A stretch of DNA of 64,000 nt from Tetragonia tetragonoides (Eukaryota > Streptophyta > Magnoliopsida > Caryophyllales > Aizoaceae). This document shows positions 46,901 to 56,121 of the stretch, one piece after another (within the stretch, counting starts at the first letter, position 1; each line of letters starts with the position of its first letter). A program made the translations under genes and the position numbers. Location: NCBI GenBank assembly GCA_038025085.1, contig CM076150.1, positions 2,832,001 through 2,896,000 of the forward strand. Reading direction: 5' to 3'. The notes under the pieces are model-generated. The model was not told the origin of the DNA, did no database searches, and saw only the letters and a list, made by a program, of their open reading frames with translations.

Positions 46901-49900
46901 CATTACATAGAGAGCTGCGTCATTCATACTTCTTTGAAAACCTTGTTGAAGAAAATATGAATCAATTCTCCCATACCAAGCCCGAGGTGCTTGCTTTAGA
47001 CCATATAATGCTTTTCGTAGCCTTAGGACTTTTTCTTCTTCACCTTTTGCGATGAATCCAGGAGGTTGTGTGACGTAAATCTCCTCCTCAAGTTCTCCAT
47101 TTAGAAATGCAGACTTTACATCCATTTGATAAAGCTTCCACTTCATTTGTGCCGCAAAAGAGAGAATGGCTCGAATTGTGTCATGTCTTGAGACTGGTGC
47201 AAATGTCTCAAGATAATCAACACCGTATTCTTGAGAAAAACCTCTTGCGACTAACCTTGCTTTATGCTTGAATGGAACTCCATTTGCATCAGTTTTGATG
47301 CGATATATCCACTTCACACTAATAACATTTTTCTTTTCTGGTTTCTCCACAAGTGACCATGTTTTGTTTTTCTCTATCATCTTGATTTCTTCACTCATAG
47401 CATCTCGCCATTCCTTGATTCTACACGCATTATTGTAAGATTGTGGTTCTTTAGAGACAGCGAAACATGCTTCTGTTTCGTCAAGATCCACCATTGGTGC
47501 AGTTTGCATAATTTCAGCCATTGACTTGTATTTCTTTGGTGGTTCTGAAAATTCTTCTCCTCCTTGATTGTTATCTTGGTCATCAACTTGGGACAAAATA
47601 GGACTAGAGATAACTTGTTTTTGTTCTTCTTGTGTTTGAGAAATACTTACTGGAATACTGTAGTTCTTCTTGACTTCAACTTGTTTTTCCCAATCCCACA
47701 TTTTTCCTTCGTCAAACGTCACATCTCTTGATATCTCCACTTTTTCCTTATCAAGTAGAAGTACTCTATATCCTTTAGATTTGCTGCTATAGCCAATGAA
47801 AATTCCTTGCTTGGCCTTTTCGTCTAGCTTACTTCTCTTCTCCTTTGGTACATGTATGAAACATATACTCCCAAAAACCCTCATGTGTTCAACTGTTGGC
47901 TTATTACCACTCCACTTCTCAATTGGTGTGACATCATCTTCTATTGCCCTTGTTGGCAAACGATTTTGTAAATAATTTGATGTATATAATGCCTCTGCCC
48001 ATAACTTGTGAGGGAGACCTTGATCAGTAAGTAAGGTTCGTGCCATTTCCATCAAGGACCAATTCTTGCGTTCTGCAACGCCATTTTGTTGCGGAGAATA
48101 TGGTACTGTCACTTGTCTCTCAATCCCATATTTATCGCAAAACTCATTGAATTCACATGAAGTAAATTCACCACCACCATCAGATCGAAGCTTTTTGATC
48201 TTTTTCTCCGATTGTGTCTCCACTAAGGCTTTGAACTTTTTAAACTTTGAAAAAACTTCAGACTTGCTTTTAAGAAAGTATACCCAGCCCATGTGAGTAT
48301 AGTCATCTACAAACAACAAGAAATACCTGCTTCCATTGAGAGAAGTAGTTTTCATTGGTCCACAAACATCGGTGTGAACAATCTCAAGTTTGTCCTTCGT
48401 CTTCGTTTGAGATTCCTTTGGAAACGCTTTTCGTGCTTGCTTTCCAAGTTTGCATACTCCACAAACTTCTTTGTTTACATGGAATTTTGGTAAACCATCT
48501 ACCATCTTTGTTTTTTGCATTTGTTCCATCCTTGAATTTCCCACATGGCCTAATCTTCGATGCCATAGCTTCATTTCTTCCTCTTCACGGGTCACCAATG
48601 CACTTTCTTGGAAAGAACTCCATGTGATTGGAAAATGTTTGTTCACCATCTGTATATCAATGATCTTCTTTCCCGTCGAATCGAAGATTTTGCAACACTT
48701 GTTCTCAAATAAGACACTATATCCAATGGATATAATTTGCGGAACACTTAATAGATTCTTTTCCAACCCCGGAACCAAGAATACATTTCTTATCACTTTC
48801 TTTCCTCTGTCTGTGCAGACCGTGATGTCTCCTTTACCTGCAGTCATAACGACTTCTCCATTTCCAACTTTTATTGGAACATTGATGCTTCTATCAAGTC
48901 TTGTGAAATATCTTTCTTCTCTTGTCATATGATTTGTACATCCACTGTCGACCAACCACACATCTTCTTTAGTGATTATCGGTGCTTCTTCTGATGCACT
49001 AAACAACATATGATCTTTGATATCTTCATCTTCAAGACTCATATGTGCTCGTTCATATTTCTTTGAACGACACTCTCTTGCAAAATGTCCAACCTTACCG
49101 CAGTTGTAACATTCCTTTTTTTCATTTGAAATTTTGCTGTGATCCTTCTTCGGCTTCTTCCAGCAATCCGATTCTGTGTGATTTTCTTTCCTACAAAATC
49201 CACACCATTTTTTACCTTTGCCTTGATATCCATGGCTTTTATTGTTCTTTGGTTTGGAACCAAATTTTCCTTCTTTTGTTTGAACACTGAATGCTCCTTC
49301 CGTCATGTTTTCGCTCTCGCTGCGATCTTCCACACGTTTTTCGTGTGCCTTTAAAGTTCCAATCAACTCCGTTATTGACAATGAAGTCAAATCTTTGGTT
49401 TGCTCCATTACTGTGACAATGCTGTCAAATCGTACTGGAAGGGATATGAGAATTTTCTGGACTATTTGGTAGTCTGTCTTTGCTTCTCCATGCACCCTTA
49501 AAAGATTTCCCAAGTCAATTAACTTGTCTGTGAAGGATTTGATGTTGTCACTTTTGTTCATCTTCAAGTTTTCGTACTCTCTTCTCAATGATTGAAGTTT
49601 GATCAATCGTACTTGTGGAGTCCCTTGAAATTCGGATTGCAATGCATCCCACGCCTCCTTTGAAGTAGTTGCTGGTGCTATTCGCGAGAAGATTTGATCT
49701 GTCACGGACGTTTGCAGGATTTGCAGCGCCATCATATCCTGAGACAATGCTTCTTCCCACTGTTTTCTCAACTGCAACGCTTCAGGAGTTTTCTCACTTT
49801 GTGACGGTTCGTTTGGAACTCCTTTTTCCACCACCGTCCATAATTTTCTGGTTTTGAAGATGGTTGTCATCTTGATACGCCAGAAATCATATTTATCCCC

Positions 49901-49991
49901 ATCAAAAATGGGAATCACTTGTTGTGATATTGCTTCCATGATCTCCAAAAAATACCTTCTGTTCTCTCACAGTAAGATTACCTCTGCACTT

Positions 49992-50034
<43 letters not shown>

Positions 50035-53000
50035 ACTGAGGCTTTGATAATGGATGACAGGGAAGTGCTTCAAAATTCTTCACTTGTTGTATGAGGGAGA
50101 TTGTTGTATGTTAGGCAATGACTTTGCAGCGGATGAATGGAGGATATTTTAAAAGAGAGGCTCTGATACCATATTAGTTTATGGAAGAAAATACACAACT
50201 TTTGAATGTGTGAAATTGTTTACATCATATCCTATTTATAGAAAATACATATCATGAAGAGGCACCTTGAAGAGGTACCTTGAATAGGCACTTTAAATGA
50301 AGAGGCACCTTGAAGAGGTACCTTGAATAGGCACTTTAAATAGATACCTTGAATAGTCACCATAACTAACCTAACTAAATAACTACCATTTAAACATACC
50401 TTTTCACTTACATAATTAATAATCAATAATTATATAAAAGACTTGACTAAACTTCAATTATAAACTAACATTAATGTGATACAATGTCCAGCTTGTGTCT
50501 TCTTTTTCACCACTTGGATACACCTGATGGATTGTTTCTTGATTGTAGGCATTTGATCAGCAGCAACAAGACCTAGTTGATGCAGCCTCAAAAGCTCTTT
50601 CTTACAGACAAGATATAATAGAAGAAAATGTGCGCCTTGCATACGTCTTACAGGTAACTTCTTGGCCAGATATACTGTGTTGTTCTATTGTTTGACGCTG
50701 TATTCAGCAGCTAATCTATTTTCTGAGCCAGCAAGTTTGGTTCGGTTTAGATCATATATGTAGGTCATTCCGTCATTCAGGTCTTGGTATCCTGGAGCAA
50801 GATATGGATGGATACTATTGTCTATTATTCCTTTCCTTAATTGTTTTCTATGGACAGTTTGCACAATGGTAGAACTTCTAAGAGGTTAACTGAATTTGTA
50901 GTTTAGGTATCTTTCCTGCTAAGTTTATATACTATTCAATCTTAGCAGTATTATGCTGACATAACATGCATCCGTACTGGTTTTCACACTATTGTTCTTT
51001 CAGGACGCACAGCAAGAGAGGACAACTTTTGTGTCATCTTTGTTGCCTCTTCTTGCCGAATATTCTCTGCAGCCGCAGGTTTCTGATGCCCAATCTATCG
51101 TTAGTAATGTCAAGGTTTGTATATGTCTTGTTTTTTATACCACTGGTAGCTGTTCTTTCTAGATGAATTGATCAAGATAGAGATAGGCAAAAGAGAGATT
51201 TTCGTCGCAAGAGCTGGCTTTTTTCCTTTCATTCCCACAAAGTCTCAGACCAATCAATTGGTTTTTTATGGTTAGATCTTCTTGACCATATAATAAATAC
51301 AGGACTTTACAGGTATCATAGTAATACTTGACAATAATTGGTTTTACAAAGAAATCGATGTTGGTCTCATACTTTCATCAACTGTGATCATCTTGATATC
51401 ACGTGATTTAGTTTTCTCCTTCAAAATAGTTGTTGGGCTCATGAGGACCCCAACTTTTGTGATCCAAGTTACAGTTTATGTGACAAGCAATAGAGTTTTA
51501 TATTTCTGGTGGAGATGGTGGAAATCACTCATACAGCCTATGAGGGAATTTGATTTTGAACACTTGTTCCCTTTGCAAGACAACCATCCCATCAGTGTGC
51601 TAAATACTGCTAAACTGAGTAGCTTACATGTGAGAGCCGGCATTTTAGAGCTTGTTGGCCTGATATCCATTGATTTAGAATTAGTAGTAAATACTAAAAA
51701 CTGAACACTTGTCATGCAAGGTCGTGTAAAGAAGTTATTATCAAGCATCTTAGCACTGCTTAGAGAGGAATGCTACAATTTTTCCTAGGGCTTCTTTACC
51801 GCCTGTGATACTATGGAATAGAGTGACATATTCAGCTTCTATATGGGCTAAGGCAAGGGTGCTTTTAGAAGTTATTCGATAACTGAGCTCCAGAGAAACT
51901 GGCAAAAATTTATTGTAACATCTTTAGGACAACTTGTCCTCTGTTGCTGTTTCGGCAGATTTATTAATGCAATTTTCTTTTATCTGAAAAAATCAAGCAT
52001 CTTACATCTTATTTAATGTCCTTGAGAAAAATTAGTAGTTTCAACTTTTTCCTTCATTTTTTCTTTCTTTCTTCCTTTATTTTATTTTTATTTTACTTCT
52101 CTTTTTTTCCCTTTTTGCATCTCTCCAACCATAACTAATAGCTACCCTGTCTTCTTGACTTGCTTATGCAGGTCCTATTTAAACATCTGCAGGAAAAGCT
52201 AATTATCACTGAGGTATGATGATATAACATGTAGCATCTTCAATTAGTCAGTTATGAAGAAGTATGTGTGACTTCAAAGTACTTTATAAATTGTCTGATG
52301 ATGTTGTGTCATCTGCTGACAGGCAAAATTAAAAGAGTCTCAGTATCAATTGACCCCATGGCGCTCTGATGGGAACAGCCCAAACTTTGCTCAGCTATCC
52401 CCAGAACATTCCAGTGGTGCAGAACTCACTTCAGTATGATCATATGTCTATATATCATGTTTTCCGATTGTGTTCTGGAGCTTTTCTTATATGCATATGC
52501 TTTCTGTCAGAACAAAATTGGGCTTGAACTTGTGCCTCGACCAACATATTCTCCTGCAAATCTGGCGAACTCTGATGGTCAGATTGCTACAGACTGGGAA
52601 TCGAGGGGCCAGCACGCTCTTCAAGCTGGTGCAAGTGGTTCTGGAATGCAAAATGCTGATCTAGATAACACAGGGAGGTATTCACCTCTTGGAAGCAGGT
52701 GAGCCTGGTCAAATGAAGATTGCTACTGTGAACTTGAAACAAATTACAACCATCTGCTTTAGTTGGTGGGTCCTGTTTACATTTGAAAATTTTGTTGATT
52801 GGTTTTTGGGGATGTCTGATGTAGAGAAGCTATCGCTTGGACGGTGTAATGGACGACTGATTTTATGTTTGGTTTTCTTAAGTGCTTACCTAGCTGTTAT
52901 GTAGTACAGATTCCTAGTCATATATTTAAGGACTAGTAGCTAATCTCTGAAATGGGACATTGATCACATGTTAACATGAGCTCTTTTTAAGGAATGAATT

Positions 53001-54735
53001 AGGCCTCCAATGAGAATTGAAGACCCATTCAGTTTTCTGGTGGTTGGTGGGTGTATAGAACCTTTCTTGGTATTGTTTTGGGTGGGTAAAGAGGAGGTCC
53101 TAGCTTGTCACCATACTGAGCAGGAGGTAGGGTTTTAATGCCAGCAAAGGGGGATGGGGCATTCTAAGTCCAAGGCTTGGGACCTTTATCCTCCTCCCTC
53201 CAGCACTCCCACAAATCAAGGGAAATGGATATCCTCAGATTTATTATCACATGGTGTAAGATAGGTGGCTTAACAACGCCAGGCTACAATTGATGTGTTG
53301 CTGGTATCTAATTTTGTAGTCTGTGCATGTAGAAAATTTGACATCACCTTATGATGGAATAATTAATGGGCCTAAATTTTGGTTCTGCTGAAATCATGGA
53401 TTCATTTATGTCTTTGAGTTCTTGTCTACTGAGTAGAGAGTCTTGGTTATATTATATCAGATCAATAAATAAAAATTCCATAGGGGCTAGATGATCAGGC
53501 AGGATCTGATCCTTCTGGAGCTTTCGAGGATCTGGCTCTTAATTGGAAACTTTGGCGTAATTGGACACGTAGAGGATCGTAGATAAGATTTGGGGGGGGG
53601 GGGGGGCCTTTCTCCTAGAAACATATGCTTGTGATGTATGCTATTTGCATTTAGGTATGCCTACCCTTTTTAGAGTTGGTCTAGTATCCCCCTTTGATTT
53701 ATCTGTTGTTAGTCGCCCCTTCTTCGCCAATATGCCAATATTTATATTTGCATGCTCCTGTTTTTTTTCTCTTTCATGCATTCATTCATTTGTTCACTTT
53801 TTCATTCAACTATCTTTCAACTGTTTTCAAAATTCTAAAAATTCGAAATTGATTTTTTGGTCTATTCGAAACAGCCTCTCTGCTTGGCATCTAGCTAGGG
53901 GTAAGGTTACGTACATCTGGACCTCCCCATACCATGCCCTCGGTGGGATACTTCCCCGGTGGTTGTTAAAATGAGAATTGAATAGCCGCTAATAAGCTTG
54001 TTTATAATGACTTTATATTATGTGAATAGCTTCCCAAGTGCCTTTGCCTAAGATATTGGGGTTGGAGATAACTTGTTTATATACTTTACTTTGTCATTCA
54101 GGTTGATTACATGTTTGTGTTTCAGGGATTCTGGTGTCCATGAGATATCAACACAAGCTGCTGTTAATCATGACGAGTTGCATGCCACACAAATCCGGCA
54201 GGTCAAATTTAGAGATCCTGTGAGTAGCTCTGAGGTATATGGAGTTGCTGCCGAGGGGCACCATAATGAGAGAGAACATGCAGGAAATTGGGGTTCAGCA
54301 ACCTCTCCTTACTCAAACACACTTGAGGATCCCAGCTCTTCCTACTCTCCCTATCTTCAACCAGTTCCTGAAGAACCTTCATCCTCCTTTTCTGAGGGTA
54401 ATCTTCTTGTGGTTTCACCATGAGCTACAAGTTCAGGCTATGTGGTGGCTTATGTTAATTATATGTTGCATTGCAATATGCAGCTGCTGCTGATGATCCA
54501 CTACCAGCTATAGAGGGCCTTCAAATATCAGGTGACGCTTATCCTGGGCGAGAACTGCAAGCTTGTGGATATTCGATCAATGGGACTACCAGTTGTAACT
54601 TTGAGGTCCTTGGTCTTGAGACTTTTCCTGGATACATTTATTAAAGACTTACTATGAATCAATTTGTGAAATGTTACTTGTTTTCTACTCAGTGGGTGCG
54701 CCATTTGGAAGATGGATCTGTGAAATATATAGATG
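43976..54735 (+). CDS. Coiled-coil protein with AIR9-like (A9) domain; both ends not found
   Basis: Twelve or more exons in one continuous reading frame with GT-AG borders: 43976-44038, 44602-44894, 45019-45118, 45263-45325, 45489-45548, 50549-50653, 51004-51114, 52172-52213, 52323-52433, 52511-52698, 54126-54397, 54484-54605, 54693-54735. The N-terminal exons are helical and charged (EENNRLKEELHKRDQELENF; HEEEIIQLQKHLTEYSVK; QQQQDLVDAASKALSYRQDI), indicating coiled coil. The middle is Ser/Pro-rich, and the last exons read GYSINGTTSCNFE / WVRHLEDGSVKYIDG, the opening of an A9 repeat as in the microtubule-associated protein AIR9. The rest of that domain does not follow before the next gene; reading into the intron stops at 54855-54857. 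No start exon was found upstream. The 138-bp fifth intron is expanded to 5 kb by a Copia element. Function is unknown; a cytoskeletal role is only suggested by the domain. Confidence 0.8.
45614..45912 (-). repeat. 3' LTR of the intronic Copia element
   Basis: Begins (element orientation) TGTTAGTTTATAATTG and ends CATAAACTAATA. It contains a 43-bp tandem duplication (plus-strand units at 45698-45740 and 45741-45783) made of GAAGAGGCACCTTGAAGAGG plus TACCTTGAATAGGCAC. The 64-codon minus-strand frame in it recurs identically in the other LTR and is not a gene. Confidence 0.95.
45920..49948 (-). CDS. Copia gag-pol polyprotein, intact
   Basis: A single 1342-codon frame. Gag occupies roughly residues 1-300 with two CCHC knuckles (C249-C252-H257-C262 and C280-C283-H288-C293). 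The protease motif WLVDSGCTNH is at 331-340. The integrase has its HHCC zinc site (H463, H468, C496, C499) and catalytic triad D527, D590, E626 with the usual 35-residue spacing. The reverse transcriptase contains YVDD at 1028-1031. RNase H spans about 1185-1330, with SDSDWGG, STAEAEY and DNKSAI motifs, and LADLLTKAL near the end. Protease-integrase-RT-RNase H order defines Copia. The start Met at 49946-49948 follows the A-rich leader. There are no stops or frameshifts, unlike the old Copia copy at 9.3-16.2 kb, which belongs to a different family. Confidence 0.97.
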   Translation of the reverse strand: MEIMEAISQQVIPIFDGDKYDFWRIKMTTIFKTRKLWTVVEKGVPNEPSQSEKTPEALQLRKQWEEALSQDMMALQILQTSVTDQIFSRIAPATTSKEAWDALQSEFQGTPQVRLIKLQSLRREYENLKMNKSDNIKSFTDKLIDLGNLLRVHGEAKTDYQIVQKILISLPVRFDSIVTVMEQTKDLTSLSITELIGTLKAHEKRVEDRSESENMTEGAFSVQTKEGKFGSKPKNNKSHGYQGKGKKWCGFCRKENHTESDCWKKPKKDHSKISNEKKECYNCGKVGHFARECRSKKYERAHMSLEDEDIKDHMLFSASEEAPIITKEDVWLVDSGCTNHMTREERYFTRLDRSINVPIKVGNGEVVMTAGKGDITVCTDRGKKVIRNVFLVPGLEKNLLSVPQIISIGYSVLFENKCCKIFDSTGKKIIDIQMVNKHFPITWSSFQESALVTREEEEMKLWHRRLGHVGNSRMEQMQKTKMVDGLPKFHVNKEVCGVCKLGKQARKAFPKESQTKTKDKLEIVHTDVCGPMKTTSLNGSRYFLLFVDDYTHMGWVYFLKSKSEVFSKFKKFKALVETQSEKKIKKLRSDGGGEFTSCEFNEFCDKYGIERQVTVPYSPQQNGVAERKNWSLMEMARTLLTDQGLPHKLWAEALYTSNYLQNRLPTRAIEDDVTPIEKWSGNKPTVEHMRVFGSICFIHVPKEKRSKLDEKAKQGIFIGYSSKSKGYRVLLLDKEKVEISRDVTFDEGKMWDWEKQVEVKKNYSIPVSISQTQEEQKQVISSPILSQVDDQDNNQGGEEFSEPPKKYKSMAEIMQTAPMVDLDETEACFAVSKEPQSYNNACRIKEWRDAMSEEIKMIEKNKTWSLVEKPEKKNVISVKWIYRIKTDANGVPFKHKARLVARGFSQEYGVDYLETFAPVSRHDTIRAILSFAAQMKWKLYQMDVKSAFLNGELEEEIYVTQPPGFIAKGEEEKVLRLRKALYGLKQAPRAWYGRIDSYFLQQGFQRSMNDAALYVMKKAKDILIVSLYVDDIIITGNNTQLIEKLKEDMKMEFEMTDMGMLNYFLGMEIIQDDKGVFLSQEKYACKLIEKFGMKGCKSVRTPLTPHGKDVEDNEEYCEPTKYRSIIGGLLYLCASRPDLMFASSYLSRYMSKPLNKHYQEAKRVLRYVNGTSHYGVQFSSVKNPELHGYSDSDWGGSNEDKKSTSGYVFSLGSAVFCWHSSKQQTVAQSTAEAEYIAVCAATNQAIWLQRLMEDIGFNSQGGVPIYCDNKSAIAIGKNPVQHRRTKHIEIKYHFVREAEHKGLIKLKYCEGEIQLADLLTKALSTKRYEDLRSKLGVRPKLN
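50159..50171 (-). other. Primer-binding site of the intronic Copia element
   Basis: The minus strand reads TGGTATCAGAGCC, complementary to the 3' end of plant initiator methionine tRNA, immediately next to the 5' LTR with no gap. Confidence 0.93.
50172..50470 (-). repeat. 5' LTR of the intronic Copia element
   Basis: Same 299 bp as 45614-45912 by eye, including the internal 43-bp duplication. It is followed by the TTAAT target duplication. Confidence 0.95.
51753..51991 (+). mobile_element. LINE 3'-end fragment with 13-bp target duplication, in an A9-gene intron
   Basis: ATCAAGCATCTTA flanks it at 51740-51752 and 51992-52004, the second copy preceded by a short A run. The text TTGCTGTTTCGGCAG ... 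TATCTGAAAAAA looks like the 3' trailer of a plant LINE. At 239 bp it is strongly 5' truncated and non-coding. It is oriented with the host gene. Confidence 0.7.
53850..53975 (+). mobile_element. SINE fragment resembling the plant TS family 3' part
   Basis: Contains TTCGAAACAGCCTCTCTGCT, then AGGGGTAAGGTTACGTACAT, then GGACCTCCCCATACC, words typical of TS-type SINEs of plants. No head, tail or target duplication was fixed, so boundaries are approximate. It lies in the 1.4-kb intron before the exon at 54126. Confidence 0.5.
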
Positions 54736-54857
54736 GTAAAACTTGCTTTACATTTGGATTTACTTTTATTTTTTATAGCTTCATAGGAGTTTGCTCTTTA
54801 GATTTGGTGCTCAAGTACATATGTATGCGAGCCAGCATCGATGGTTTCAGAATGTAA

Positions 54858-55499
54858 TTTATAGGTTGTCAGAAAATGTGATCAATCATTGATATGTCAT
54901 ATCTTCAAATTTTGGTGCATTTTTGTCTTGTTAAATGCCCTCAAGTTGCCCCTCAGGAGAAGCAAGGCAAGCGCAATACTGTACATGTAAAGAACATGTA
55001 TTCTCCCGCAGGATTTTGCTGGTTGATGAAGTAATCAGTAAAACTATATTAATGTATGAAGTCAATACGTACTATATTTCTACTTAAAAGGGAAGTCAAT
55101 ACTATGATACTATGATAACGAGCACTATAGTCTATACTTCACACCTGAAGAAGCACAGTAATCAGCAATTTTAACCAGCTTTCTGGAGATGTGAGGAAAA
55201 CCAGCTTTTCTAAACATCTACAGGACTACAGATGCGTCCATGTCTAATTCAAACGCATGTGATATTTAGCAAACACAAGGTTTTGTGTAAGACCATTTGT
55301 CTTATGGTAACGCAACCAAAATTACCACTTTTTATTTAAAATATACGAAATATTCTTTTGATACTTTTTAGTCGAAAGTTACTCATTTTGTTCAAATGTA
55401 ACCAGCATAGGGAGATCGTCTTTTTTGTGTTAGCAAAAAATGAATATTTATTCCGTTAGTAACCCAAAAAAAAAACTAAAAGAATATCTGTATCAAGCC
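54858..55499. other. Intergenic DNA between the A9 and TXNDC9-like genes
   Basis: Searched for the remaining A9-domain exon (expected to encode a TADDVD-type motif) and did not find it. No other gene seen. Confidence 0.5.
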
Positions 55500-55695
55500 A
55501 TCTCCGAGCAAAGGTGGGAGCTCAAGCTGTAGAACTCTCAACCCTCAAACCTATAGGTTCGGAATTCGAGGCTAATGTTGCTATGGACCTTTACGCCACT
55601 CCCACCAAAGTTGTATTTGACTGAGGAACCCCACTTGGTCGCCTATTCAAAAGAAACAAAAAATCAAACCAAAAAAAAAAAAAGAAAAAAAAAAG
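55500..55695 (+). mobile_element. SINE-like element with A-rich tail
   Basis: Head GAGCAAAGGTGGGAGCTCAAG, a degenerate B-box (GGTTCGGAATTCGAGG), then a pyrimidine-rich body and a long A-rich tail (55657-55690). The head shares GGTGGGAGC with the SINEs at 3617-3866 and 7876-8029. No target duplication found. Confidence 0.5.
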
Positions 55696-56121
55696 AAGAG
55701 AAAAGGTGGAAAAAAAGGTTGAGAAAAGTGAACTCATAGAGCTATTAGTAAAGAAGTGTCCATTTACCAAATAGAGGATCGGATTTGGTTCTCCCCATTT
55801 TTAAATTTAAAAAAGCAAGGGTAAAGGAGATTGATTTCAGGGTCCCTTACATTTATTAAGGAACCAAATCAAATTGTCCCTTCAACTTATGCGGCTTCTG
55901 TTGATCAGGTACATAAACATTTTCAATATTCATGAAGCAATTTATTCGAATTCCTTGATTTTGCCAAAATCCTTAATTTGAATATGTAAAAATTATTACC
56001 TTTGGTCTAGTTTCAGGTTCAAATAATACACATTCATTGTTGAATCGAATTCCGCCATAGAAGAAGAAGAAGATCCCTTTTGAATCTGGTTTTAGAGAGA
56101 GAATCGACGAACCCTAAAAAA

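Larger units (their letters stand above)
45614..50470 (-). mobile_element. Complete, apparently young Copia retrotransposon in an intron
   Basis: 4857 bp with two 299-bp LTRs that I read as identical, and a perfect TTAAT target duplication at 45609-45613 and 50471-50475. In element orientation: LTR, primer-binding site TGGTATCAGAGCC directly abutting the LTR (complement of 50159-50171), a leader with a 37-bp A run (plus-strand T run 49994-50030), one intact gag-pol frame, purine tract AAGGAGGAG, LTR. It lies antisense in the fifth intron of the A9 gene. All cis and coding parts needed for transposition appear present; activity is not shown by sequence alone. Confidence 0.96.
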
